The position numbers and the translations under genes are program-made. Below are positions 46,256 through 54,057 of a stretch of 64,000 nucleotides of DNA, one piece after another. The notes below the pieces were generated by a model. It saw only the letters and a list, made by a program, of their open reading frames with translations, had not been told where the DNA came from and did no database searches. The stretch is from Clostridia bacterium (GTDB lineage Bacteria; Bacillota; Clostridia; Christensenellales; CAG-138), in assembly GCA_017429985.1 (NCBI GenBank), contig JAFRNW010000006.1, positions 40,905-104,904 on the forward strand. Reading direction: 5' to 3'. Positions within the stretch are counted from its first letter, which is position 1. Each line of letters begins with the position of its first letter.

Positions 46256-46885
46256 ATGAGACCGAGAGCGGAGATCAAGCTCCAGGCAAAGGAACAGTTC
46301 ATCAAAAACTACTGGCCGTGCGTCGCGGCGGGCCTTCTGATCGGCCTGATCCTCGCCGCGCTGAATTCGTTTTCCGGCGGGATCGCGGGGCTGATCCTCG
46401 GACCGGCGTTCATCATCGGATACAACATGTTCTCCCTGTCCGTTTACAGGGGAAACCCGAAGGACGCGGGCACCATCTTCTCCGAGGTATTCGAAAACTT
46501 CGGCCACAAGCTGGGCGGGTATCTCTGGATGGAGCTGTTCGTCTTCCTGTGGTCGCTGCTGTTCATCATCCCCGGCATCATCAAGTCGCTCTCCTACGCG
46601 ATGACCCCCTTCCTGCTCGACGACTGCAGGGAGATCCGCGCGCAGGACGCGTTGAAGGTCTCCATGCGCATGATGAAGGGACACAAATGGGAGCTGTTCG
46701 TGTTCTACCTGAGCTTCCTCGGCTGGCATATCCTCTCCCTGCTGACGCTCGGCATTCTCGGCATCTTCATGGTCAACCCCTATATGGCGACCGCCCTGGC
46801 GGGCTATTACGAGGAGCGGAAGCTTTCCGCGCTCGCGGAAGGCGTCGTCACCGAAGCGGAACTGCGCGGAGAACCGGCGGTTTAA
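46256..46885 (+). CDS. DUF975 family membrane protein (copy 1)
   Basis: A 209-residue protein with about four to five hydrophobic segments. The family core is FENFGHKLGGYLWMELFVFL and PGIIKSLSYAMTPFLLDDC. CGGAGGGAATACATC precedes the ATG. Function is unknown. It is closely similar to the next gene and ends in a strong terminator. Confidence 0.85.
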   Translation: MRPRAEIKLQAKEQFIKNYWPCVAAGLLIGLILAALNSFSGGIAGLILGPAFIIGYNMFSLSVYRGNPKDAGTIFSEVFENFGHKLGGYLWMELFVFLWSLLFIIPGIIKSLSYAMTPFLLDDCREIRAQDALKVSMRMMKGHKWELFVFYLSFLGWHILSLLTLGILGIFMVNPYMATALAGYYEERKLSALAEGVVTEAELRGEPAV

Positions 46886-46915
46886 CAATCTGCGTATCAT
46901 ACAGAGATTTTTACG

Positions 46916-46950
46916 GATCAGGCGCGGGCCATCCCGCCTGATCTTTTTTT
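46916..46950 (+). terminator. Strong intrinsic terminator
   Basis: GATCAGGCGCGGG/CCCGCCTGATC stem (one bulge) followed by seven T, 31 nt after the first DUF975 gene. Confidence 0.9.
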
Positions 46951-46989
46951 CGCGGAAAACACGCTCTTTTCCAAAACGCCCGATGATGA

Positions 46990-46995
46990 TATACT
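46990..46995 (+). promoter_or_regulatory. Extended -10 of the second DUF975 gene
   Basis: TGATATACT (TGn plus TATACT) lies downstream of the terminator and 84 nt before the ATG; the -35 is weak. Confidence 0.5.
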
Positions 46996-47079
46996 CTGTT
47001 CGGAAAGGTTTCCCGCACGTAAACCTGCGGGATGCCTTCCGACCGTCACCCGGACACGTTACAAACGGAGGTCTTCTGT

Positions 47080-47712
47080 ATGCTTTCCAGAAAAGAAATC
47101 AAATCGCTCGCGAAACATGAGTTCGTCCAGAACTACTGGCAGTGCGTCGGCGCCTGCGCCGTCGTCGGGATCCTGATCGGCTTCGTCGGCTGTCTGACCG
47201 CCGGGATCGGCGCGCTCGTTCTCGTTCCCCCGTTCATCATCGGCAGGAAGATGTTCTTCCTGAACGTCTACAACGGCAAAACGGAAGACATGGGCACCAT
47301 CTTTCCCAGAGCGTTCGAAAACTACGGACACAAGCTCGGCGGATATCTCTGGATGTCCCTGTTCACATTCCTCTGGTCGCTGCTGTTCATCGTCCCGGGC
47401 ATCATCAAATCCTACGCGTACGCCCTCACTCCCTATATCCTGGACGACTGCAAGAACGTCCGCGCGAAGGACGCGTTGAAACTTTCCATGCGCATGATGA
47501 AGGGCTACAAGTGGAAACTGTTCGTGTTCGAGCTGAGCTTTTTAGGCTGGCGGATCCTCTCCGCACTCACGAGCGGCATCCTCGGCGCCTTCCTTGTCAA
47601 CCCGTACCATGAGACCGCGCTCGCGGGATTCTACCAGGAGCGCAAGCTGAGCGCGCTGGATGACGGCATCGTATCCGAAGACGAACTGAACGGCGAGCCG
47701 CTGGAAGAATAA
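47080..47712 (+). CDS. DUF975 family membrane protein (copy 2)
   Basis: A 210-residue paralogue of the preceding gene. Long stretches are identical or conservative (GHKLGGYLWM, FLWSLLFI-PGIIKS, DALK-SMRMMKG-KW, ALAG-Y-ERKLSAL). The ATG at 47080 has ACGGAGGT upstream; an in-frame ATG at 47032 lacks it. A separate promoter suggests independent expression of the two copies. Confidence 0.85.
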   Translation: MLSRKEIKSLAKHEFVQNYWQCVGACAVVGILIGFVGCLTAGIGALVLVPPFIIGRKMFFLNVYNGKTEDMGTIFPRAFENYGHKLGGYLWMSLFTFLWSLLFIVPGIIKSYAYALTPYILDDCKNVRAKDALKLSMRMMKGYKWKLFVFELSFLGWRILSALTSGILGAFLVNPYHETALAGFYQERKLSALDDGIVSEDELNGEPLEE

Positions 47713-47758
47713 GCCTTTTTCCCTTTATCATCCGCTGTGAAAGGAGACAAACCGTTTC

Positions 47759-48097
47759 ATGGTCGTGACCGTGTATGAACGCTATTATGTGGCGGACGCC
47801 GAATTCTCCGGGGTCCGGCGCAACGGCGCGCTCGTGAAGCTGATCAGCGATTCCGAGGCGGGATCCATTACGTATATAGCCGAAGTAACCTTCTTCCCGC
47901 ATGCCGACGAAGAGGATTACGCCGTCTCGTATGACGCCTGTTTTGAAAAAGAACTGTTCAGCGGAAAAGGAAGAAGATCCAGAAAAAAAGAGGCTGCCTA
48001 TCTGGAGCAGCTTGTCGAAACGATCGATCAGCTGGCTGAGGAGCACGGCGCTTCCGTCAGATGGGATGAACCCCTGACGCAGGAACGCAGAGGCTGA
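47759..48097 (+). CDS. Small protein of unknown function
   Basis: 112 residues, soluble, no signal peptide or membrane segment. VTVYERYYVADAEFSG and a strand-rich middle are followed by a basic KGRRSRKKEAAYLEQLVE and a helix. I do not recognise a family. AAGGAGAC lies 12 nt before the ATG, rather far; a GTG two codons later would be further still. It is flanked by the DUF975 gene (46 nt upstream) and a strong terminator. Codon usage matches its neighbours, supporting a real gene. Confidence 0.65.
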   Translation: MVVTVYERYYVADAEFSGVRRNGALVKLISDSEAGSITYIAEVTFFPHADEEDYAVSYDACFEKELFSGKGRRSRKKEAAYLEQLVETIDQLAEEHGASVRWDEPLTQERRG

Positions 48098-48126
48098 TCC
48101 CACCTGTTCACCCGGTAAAAATGAAC

Positions 48127-48163
48127 GTCCCTCCCGCGCCTTGCGCGCAGGAGGGACTTTTCT
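48127..48163 (+). terminator. Intrinsic terminator
   Basis: GTCCCTCC...GGAGGGAC stem extended by GCGC pairs, followed by TTTTCTTT. It separates the rightward block from the leftward yitT gene. Confidence 0.88.
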
Positions 48164-48187
48164 TTCATATTCTGCAACACCGTCCGG

Positions 48188-49048
48188 TCATTCCTGCTTG
48201 AACCCCTCGCCGTGCACTTCCGTCGCGCTCATGGCAAACGTGAAGGAACCCGGATCGATCGACTTGATGATGCCGAGCGTCTGGGAAAACTCGTTCCGGC
48301 GGATGACGACGGCCAGCAACTGTTTGTCGCGGCCGGTGTAACCGCCTTTCGCGGGAATCAGGGTCACGCCGCGTCCGATCTGCTCGGCCAGCGCCCTGTT
48401 GATCTCATCCCCCTTCTCGGTGACGACGTAAATAACCTTCGCGTAATCGACGCCCTGCATGATGCTGTCCACGACCTTGGACGTCACGTAGATCGTCACG
48501 ATCGAGTAAAGGGCGACCTCGATGTTGTGGAACACGAGCACGGCGAACAGAACGACGAACGCGTCGATGGACATCAGGATCTTGGATACCTCGAGATTCG
48601 GGAAGTACCGTTTCAGGAGCAGGCTGACGAGGTCCGTTCCGCCCGTGGAAGCGTTTCTGACGAACAGCACGCCCGTCCCGATCCCGATCAGCACGCCGCC
48701 CAGGATCGCGGCCAGCAGAACGTTGTTCGTATACGTCGGGAGGATCACGCTGAACACGTCAATCAGCACGGACATGACCGCCGTCGCGATCAGGGTCGTC
48801 AAAAGCGGGCGGAAACCGAATTTGCGCCACGCGATGATCATCGGCGGGATGTTCAGGACCGCCGTGACGGTACCGACGCTGATGCGGTTTCTGATCAGGT
48901 ACACGAACGCCGTCGCGAAACCCGAAACGCCGCCCGGCGCGATATCGTTCGGGATCGTGAACATGGAAAGACCCGCGGCCACGAACGCACCGCCTATGAC
49001 GGCCGCCGCAAGATCGATCAGAAAATACTTCGCCTTTTCTTTGTTCAC
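48188..49048 (-). CDS. YitT family membrane protein
   Basis: A 286-residue protein with about five to six membrane helices (residues 8-180) and a C-terminal cytosolic DUF2179 domain (AKVIYVVTEKGDEINRAL ... GYTGRDKQLLAVVIRR). The family is widespread in Bacillota; its transported substrate is unknown. The start is GTG with AAAGGA 8 nt upstream, overlapping the aminopeptidase stop (GTGA). Confidence 0.9.
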   Translation of the reverse strand: MNKEKAKYFLIDLAAAVIGGAFVAAGLSMFTIPNDIAPGGVSGFATAFVYLIRNRISVGTVTAVLNIPPMIIAWRKFGFRPLLTTLIATAVMSVLIDVFSVILPTYTNNVLLAAILGGVLIGIGTGVLFVRNASTGGTDLVSLLLKRYFPNLEVSKILMSIDAFVVLFAVLVFHNIEVALYSIVTIYVTSKVVDSIMQGVDYAKVIYVVTEKGDEINRALAEQIGRGVTLIPAKGGYTGRDKQLLAVVIRRNEFSQTLGIIKSIDPGSFTFAMSATEVHGEGFKQE

Positions 49049-50166
49049 GGATTCAGTCCTTTCAGTTCATCGGGAAGGAACAGCCCGTCCTTGCGGATGA
49101 GCTCGCCGTCGAACCAGATCTCCCCTCCGCCGTATTCCGGCTTCTGGATGCAGACGATGTCCAGATGGAGCTGGGAAATATTGCCGTTCGGCGCCTCTTC
49201 ATAGCTGCATCCGGGCGTGAAATGGAACGATCCGCCGATCTTCTCGTCATACAGGGTGTTTCCGACCGCGCGGGTCACGGAATTGTTCACGCCGAGCGCG
49301 AACTCGCCGACATAGCGCGCGCCTTCGTCCGCGTCAAGCAGTTCGTTGAAGCCGGGCGTGTCGTTGTCGCAGGTCGCCTCGACGATCCTGCCGTCTTTGA
49401 ACACGAGCCTGGGATTCAGAAACTTCTTCCCGTAACGCATCGCGGCGGTGTTGTACTGGATCACACCGTTCACGCTGTCACGGACCGGCGCCGTGAACAC
49501 CTCGCCGTCCGGAATGTTCTTGTGCCCGTCGCACGGAACCACGGGGATCCCCCTGATGGAGAACGTCAGATCCGTGCCCGGTCCCTTTATGTGGACGCGG
49601 TCCGTCTTCTCCATGAACTTCACGAGCGGCACCATGGACGCGGACATCGCCCTGTAGTCCACGAGCGCCGAATTCAGGAAGAACTCATAAAAATCGTCGT
49701 AGCACATGCCCGCCTTCTGCGCTGCCGCCATCGTCGGCCAGTGCAGGTAGGTCCACCTGCGCTTGTCGATCCGCACGTGCCTAAGCTCCTGCTGGAACGA
49801 GCGGTAATACTTCTGGGACCTGCTGTCCGCCGCGGCGAGCTCCGCGTCGTTCTCGTCGATGCCGATATCGATATGCGCGGCGACGCTCTCCCACATCTTC
49901 AGCTCCCACTCCGTCTGGCGGACGATGTTGTCCTTCATCCGTTCCGGATGCTCCGGATCGATGCAGCCGAAAAACAGCCGTTCCAGCTCGTGGTCGCGGA
50001 GATTCACGACCGGGTACAGTCCCATCTCCGCCGCGGTCTGCATGATCGCCTTGTTCAGGGGATTCGCGAGCGTTCCGCTGTTCAGCTGGAACATCTCCCC
50101 CTCCTTCATTTCGAGCGCGTCCTTCAGCAGCATTTCCGCTAGCCGCTTCAGTCTTTCATCTGCCAT
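49045..50166 (-). CDS. M29-family aminopeptidase
   Basis: A 373-residue metallopeptidase of the AmpS/thermophilic aminopeptidase family, which removes N-terminal residues from peptides in the cytosol. The start ERLKRLAEMLLKDALEMKEG and the C-terminal HLDIVCIQKPEYGGGEIWFD, with the HxD metal ligands, are family features. The ATG at 50166 has AGGAAGG upstream; longer in-frame reading does not match the family. It is coupled to the YitT gene. Confidence 0.9.
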   Translation of the reverse strand: MADERLKRLAEMLLKDALEMKEGEMFQLNSGTLANPLNKAIMQTAAEMGLYPVVNLRDHELERLFFGCIDPEHPERMKDNIVRQTEWELKMWESVAAHIDIGIDENDAELAAADSRSQKYYRSFQQELRHVRIDKRRWTYLHWPTMAAAQKAGMCYDDFYEFFLNSALVDYRAMSASMVPLVKFMEKTDRVHIKGPGTDLTFSIRGIPVVPCDGHKNIPDGEVFTAPVRDSVNGVIQYNTAAMRYGKKFLNPRLVFKDGRIVEATCDNDTPGFNELLDADEGARYVGEFALGVNNSVTRAVGNTLYDEKIGGSFHFTPGCSYEEAPNGNISQLHLDIVCIQKPEYGGGEIWFDGELIRKDGLFLPDELKGLNP

Positions 50167-50219
50167 TGCCTTCCTGTTCCTCCGAAAAAATGATTGTTTC
50201 CATATCTGAAAAGCGTTTG

Positions 50220-51536
50220 TCACGCTTCCTGCAGCCGTTCGATCCAGCCGGTGAATTCCTCCGCCTCGGACGTGAACACGATGTGCCACTTCCCGGCCCC
50301 GCCGCCGCGGGCGACCTTCGCGTAGATCCCGTCCGAAAAATCCAGCTTCAGATCGTCCCGTTCCTCAAGCTCCGACCCGGTCTCCAGGATGCATCCCGAG
50401 CGGGATATTGCCGTCACGGTCCCCGTCAGCGTTTCCGGTATGACGTGCTTGTCCACGACGCGGGAATAGACGAGACAGACCGGTTTGTCCAGCTCCCGCA
50501 GGTCCTCCCCGGCTCCGGAGAAGGTGTCGGAATCCAGAAAACCGATCCCCTTCACGCGCATGATCCGGACGGGCGCGTTCATGCCCTTCGGATAGATCTC
50601 CGTCTCGTTCTCCGTCCGGAGTTCTGAAACGACATAGCGCTTTGTGTACTCGGAGATGAGGATCTCGCCCGGCATGGAATAGCCTTCGATCCGTCCCGCG
50701 AGATTGACCGCGGGACCCAGTACGCCGTATTTTGCGCGAAGCTCAGATCCGATGTTCCCGACGATCGCCTCTCCCGAATTGATCGCGATGCCCATCCTGA
50801 GTTCCGGATAGCCGTTCGCGCTGTTCCAGCGGTTGACGGACGCCATCGCCTGCTGCATCCGAAGCGCAGCCGTCACGGCGTGATCCGCGTGGCGCTCCGT
50901 GGAAAGCGGCGCGCCGAACAGCGCCAGGATCCCGTCTCCGATGATCTCGATGACCGTGCCGCGGCACTCCTCCAGAACGGCGGTCATCTCCGCGAGATAG
51001 TGGTTGACCATATGCAGGAGCGACTTCGGGTCCATCCGCTCCGAGATCGCCGTAAAACCGCGCAGATCGCTCATAAGGATGGAGACGGTCTCTTTCCTGC
51101 CGCCGAGCGCGGAACCGTCCGGAGAGCCGTACAGCTCCTTTAAAACGTCTCTAGAGAGAAGCCTGCCGAACACCGTCACGTCGTTCAGCACCACGATCAC
51201 GCCGGCCTTCTCGCCGCCCTCATACAGGTAGGACGTCATGGCGTTTAATAGCTTCGTTTCCGTTTCCAGGTAATACGGGACGATGTTCTCGGTCGAGGCG
51301 AGATAGCCGCGCATCGCGTTCAGAATCGTGCGGTTGAACGCGTCGTCCTCCACGTGCTCGCTGAAGCAGTCCGTGAACAGATTCCCGATCAGATCCTCCC
51401 TGCGCTTGCCGAGGATCTTCTCCGCGGTCCCGTTCACGGACAGGATCCTCCCGTCCAGCGAGACCGTCAGGATCCCCTGCGACATGTCCCGGAGGATCCG
51501 TCCGTCCATATTCAGCTCTTCGCGGTTGTTCTCCAT
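50220..51536 (-). CDS. PAS - class III nucleotide cyclase - PilZ-like protein
   Basis: 438 residues. An N-terminal PAS domain (about 13-120; GILTVSLDGRILSVNGTAEK) is followed by a class III cyclase domain (148-330) and a C-terminal PilZ-like barrel (355-435; TGTVTAISRSGCILETGS). Metal aspartates are D157 (SDLRGFTAIS) and D201 (IIGDGILALFG); transition-state residues are N278 and R282 (VNLAGR). The purine-selecting positions are E197 and G271 instead of the adenylate-cyclase Lys and Asp/Thr, pointing to GTP or relaxed specificity. No membrane helix is seen. The ATG at 51536 is the best start; one nine codons later is possible. Confidence 0.85.
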   Translation of the reverse strand: MENNREELNMDGRILRDMSQGILTVSLDGRILSVNGTAEKILGKRREDLIGNLFTDCFSEHVEDDAFNRTILNAMRGYLASTENIVPYYLETETKLLNAMTSYLYEGGEKAGVIVVLNDVTVFGRLLSRDVLKELYGSPDGSALGGRKETVSILMSDLRGFTAISERMDPKSLLHMVNHYLAEMTAVLEECRGTVIEIIGDGILALFGAPLSTERHADHAVTAALRMQQAMASVNRWNSANGYPELRMGIAINSGEAIVGNIGSELRAKYGVLGPAVNLAGRIEGYSMPGEILISEYTKRYVVSELRTENETEIYPKGMNAPVRIMRVKGIGFLDSDTFSGAGEDLRELDKPVCLVYSRVVDKHVIPETLTGTVTAISRSGCILETGSELEERDDLKLDFSDGIYAKVARGGGAGKWHIVFTSEAEEFTGWIERLQEA

Positions 51537-51578
51537 GAAGCGCGGTATCCTTTTCCTTTCCCTTTTTCCTTTTCCATC

Positions 51579-51587
51579 ATTATAGCA
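51579..51587 (-). promoter_or_regulatory. Extended -10 of the cyclase gene
   Basis: TGCTATAAT on the minus strand, 43 nt before the cyclase ATG; the leader between is a purine-rich run of A and G. Confidence 0.55.
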
Positions 51588-51625
51588 TTGCAGACGGCGG
51601 GCGGGGCAAAAAATCGCCCCCGCTT

Positions 51626-51655
51626 TTGACAACGCCGACCCTTGTACAGTAATAT
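51626..51655 (+). promoter_or_regulatory. Promoter of the Suv3-like helicase gene
   Basis: TTGACA (51626-51631), 18-nt spacer, TAATAT (51650-51655). This position excludes any start codon upstream of about 51662. Confidence 0.65.
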
Positions 51656-51689
51656 AAATGCAGTATTCAGGGCAAGAGGATTTCAGGTT

Positions 51690-53474
51690 TTGAGTCAGAA
51701 TTCCGCAGGCAGAAAAAAACACCATTCCGGCCGCAGGGGCGGAAAACGATACGTTTCCCTTTCCGGGCTGAAGGACCGCTACGGATTCTCCGAGGAATTC
51801 ATCCTGTCCCATTTCCCCGAGCCCGTGATCCGTGCCAGTTCCGGCCGCCCGAACGCGATCCGGCAGCCCGCGTGGTCGGTCGATACCGTCCGGAACACCC
51901 TTCTCCGGACCTCCGACAAAAAGGAACTCGCGCGGATCAAGAACGAGGTCCATTCCAAAAAACGCAGAGCCGAAGAGCTGAAAAAGCTCCTTCTTTCCTA
52001 TACCCCCGATTCCATGATCGAACAGGGATCCTATCTTCCCCGCCGTTTCGTCCTGCATTCCGGACCCACCAACAGCGGGAAGACGCACGACGCGATAGAA
52101 GCGCTGAAAAACGCCGTCACCGGGGTCTATCTCGGCCCGCTCCGCCTCCTTGCGCTCGAGATGTTCGACCGCATCAACGCGGACGGCATCCCGTGCAACC
52201 TTCTGACCGGAGAGGAGCAGCAGCTCGTCGAGGGGGCACTGATCACCGCCTCCACCATCGAGCTGTGCGATTATCAGAAATGGTATGACGTCGCCGTCAT
52301 CGACGAGGCGCAGATGATCGCCGACCCCGACCGCGGCAGCCACTGGCTGAAAGCGCTCTGCCTTGTGCAGGCGAAGGAGATCCACGTCTGCTGCGCGCCG
52401 GAAGCCGAATCCCTCATGGCCGAACTGATCCAGGCGCTCGGCGCCCCGTGCCGGACGATCCGCCACGAACGTCTCGTTCCCCTCGTCTTTTCCGGGAAAT
52501 GCAACGGTCTTTCGGACGTGAAGGACGGCGATGCGGTGATTGCGTTCTCCCGGAAAAACGTCCTGAACATCGCAGGTCTTCTCGAACAGCATCACAAGAA
52601 CGCCAGCGTCATCTACGGCGCGCTGCCGCCCGAAGCAAGACGCGAAGAGGTGCGCCGCTATACGAGCGGCGAAACGACCGTCGTCGTCGCGACCGACGCG
52701 ATCGGCATGGGCATCTCGCTCCCGATCCGGCGGATCGTGTTTGCGGACACGTCCAAATTCGACGGCAAGGAGCGCAGGCCGCTCCGCCCCGTCGAAATCC
52801 GGCAGATCGCCGGCAGGGCGGGACGGTACGGCATGTTCGACCTCGGTGAAGTGCTCAGCATGAACAACGTCCGCTCGATCCGGAAAGGGTTTGAGGAAGA
52901 AGTGCCCGACCTGTCCTCCCTTCGCATCCCGTTCCCGCGGGAACTGCTCGAAACGGACTATACCCTGATGGAGCTTCTCTCCGGATGGAAAAACCTGCCC
53001 CCCGTCGAAGCCTTCGACCGGGAGGACGTCCGCGACGCCGAGTTCCTTCTGCAGGTCCTGGGCAAGGAAGAGGAAAAGGCGCCGAAATCCTTCATCTACG
53101 ACCTGATCACCTGCCCCGTGAACATCAAAAGCGACCTTCTGGTCCATTACTGGCTCTCCTGCTGCAAGGCGATCCTTTCCGACCGGCCGCTTCCGATGCC
53201 GCCGTTCGGGTCCTCGACGCTTGAAAAATGCGAGCTGCAGTACAGCGCGTTCGACATCCACCACCAGCTCATGCGCCGCATCGGCGTGGAAGAGGACTGC
53301 GAAAAGCAGAAGAGCTATCTCTGCGACAAGATCAACGCGTTTTTGAAAGCCGGGAAATCCACGTTCATCAAGCGCTGCCGCGTCTGCGGGAAGGTCCTTC
53401 CGATCGGTTCCCGTTACAACGTCTGCGACGCGTGCTTTGAGGAAGGATACGAATACGGCCGCTACTACCGCTGA
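51690..53474 (+). CDS. Suv3-like DExH RNA/DNA helicase
   Basis: A 594-residue superfamily 2 helicase resembling the mitochondrial degradosome helicase Suv3. Motif I is SGPTNSGKTHDA, then GVYLGPLRLLALEMFDR, NLLTGEEQ and TASTIELCDY, motif II VIDEAQMIADP, and motif VI QIAGRAGRYG. A basic N-terminal tail (GRKKHHSGRRGGKR) precedes it and a four-cysteine ribbon CRVCGKVLP...CDAC closes it. The start is inferred to be TTG at 51690, with AGAGGA 9 nt upstream, because the promoter lies over the only earlier candidate. It is monocistronic or read with thpR. The role, probably RNA turnover or repair, is inferred. Confidence 0.87.
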   Translation: MSQNSAGRKKHHSGRRGGKRYVSLSGLKDRYGFSEEFILSHFPEPVIRASSGRPNAIRQPAWSVDTVRNTLLRTSDKKELARIKNEVHSKKRRAEELKKLLLSYTPDSMIEQGSYLPRRFVLHSGPTNSGKTHDAIEALKNAVTGVYLGPLRLLALEMFDRINADGIPCNLLTGEEQQLVEGALITASTIELCDYQKWYDVAVIDEAQMIADPDRGSHWLKALCLVQAKEIHVCCAPEAESLMAELIQALGAPCRTIRHERLVPLVFSGKCNGLSDVKDGDAVIAFSRKNVLNIAGLLEQHHKNASVIYGALPPEARREEVRRYTSGETTVVVATDAIGMGISLPIRRIVFADTSKFDGKERRPLRPVEIRQIAGRAGRYGMFDLGEVLSMNNVRSIRKGFEEEVPDLSSLRIPFPRELLETDYTLMELLSGWKNLPPVEAFDREDVRDAEFLLQVLGKEEEKAPKSFIYDLITCPVNIKSDLLVHYWLSCCKAILSDRPLPMPPFGSSTLEKCELQYSAFDIHHQLMRRIGVEEDCEKQKSYLCDKINAFLKAGKSTFIKRCRVCGKVLPIGSRYNVCDACFEEGYEYGRYYR

Positions 53475-53500
53475 CATCCCCTTCCGTCCCGCCCGTATGG

Positions 53501-53506
53501 TATAAT
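53501..53506 (+). promoter_or_regulatory. Extended -10 of the thpR-addBA operon
   Basis: TGGTATAAT, 26 nt before the thpR ATG. Confidence 0.5.
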
Positions 53507-53532
53507 CAGAAAAAAGCAAAGGACTACATTCT

Positions 53533-54057
53533 ATGCGTCTGTTCATCGCGATCCCGGTCCCGCCGGACATCCGCCGCGCCGTCCGCGACGTTTCCGTTCG
53601 CCTGCAGAAAAAAGGCGCTGAGGGAAGATTCGTCCCGGAGCGGAACTATCACGTCACCATGCATTTCATCGGGGAAAGCAACGCGCTTTCCGATATCGCG
53701 GACGCGATGCGGGAGGCTGCGCGCGACGCGCGCCCGTTCCTGCTCCGCCTGAAGGACTACGGTTCGTTCGAATCGAAAAACGGAAGCACGGGATTCGTCC
53801 GCGTGGAAGCCGAGTCGGACGAGCTAAGAAGCCTCTATGAAACGCTGGAGCAGTCCCTGTGGGACCACGGTTTCTCGAAAAACCACGCGGTCCTCGTCCC
53901 GCACATCACGATCGGCCGAAGCATCAAAGGCGACGCAGGCTTCACGTGCCCGCGCAACGAGGCTTTCACCGCCGACAGCATGATCCTCTACGAAAGCAAA
54001 AACGTCCGGGGCACGATGGAATACACACCCGTTCACAAGGAGAGTTTTCTCAGATGA
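53533..54057 (+). CDS. thpR: RNA 2',3'-cyclic phosphodiesterase (ThpR)
   Basis: A 174-residue 2H phosphoesterase that opens 2',3'-cyclic phosphates at RNA ends; some members also join 2'-5' RNA. The two HxTx motifs are HVTMHFIGE (near 40) and HITIGRS (near 125). The ribosome binding site AAAGGA is 11 nt from the ATG. It overlaps addB by 4 nt. Confidence 0.93.
   Translation: MRLFIAIPVPPDIRRAVRDVSVRLQKKGAEGRFVPERNYHVTMHFIGESNALSDIADAMREAARDARPFLLRLKDYGSFESKNGSTGFVRVEAESDELRSLYETLEQSLWDHGFSKNHAVLVPHITIGRSIKGDAGFTCPRNEAFTADSMILYESKNVRGTMEYTPVHKESFLR

Noticed and set aside
51537..53570. A 678-codon N-terminal extension of the cyclase gene
   Set aside because: It would run antisense through the whole Suv3-like gene and across the cyclase promoter region; domain boundaries begin at 51536.
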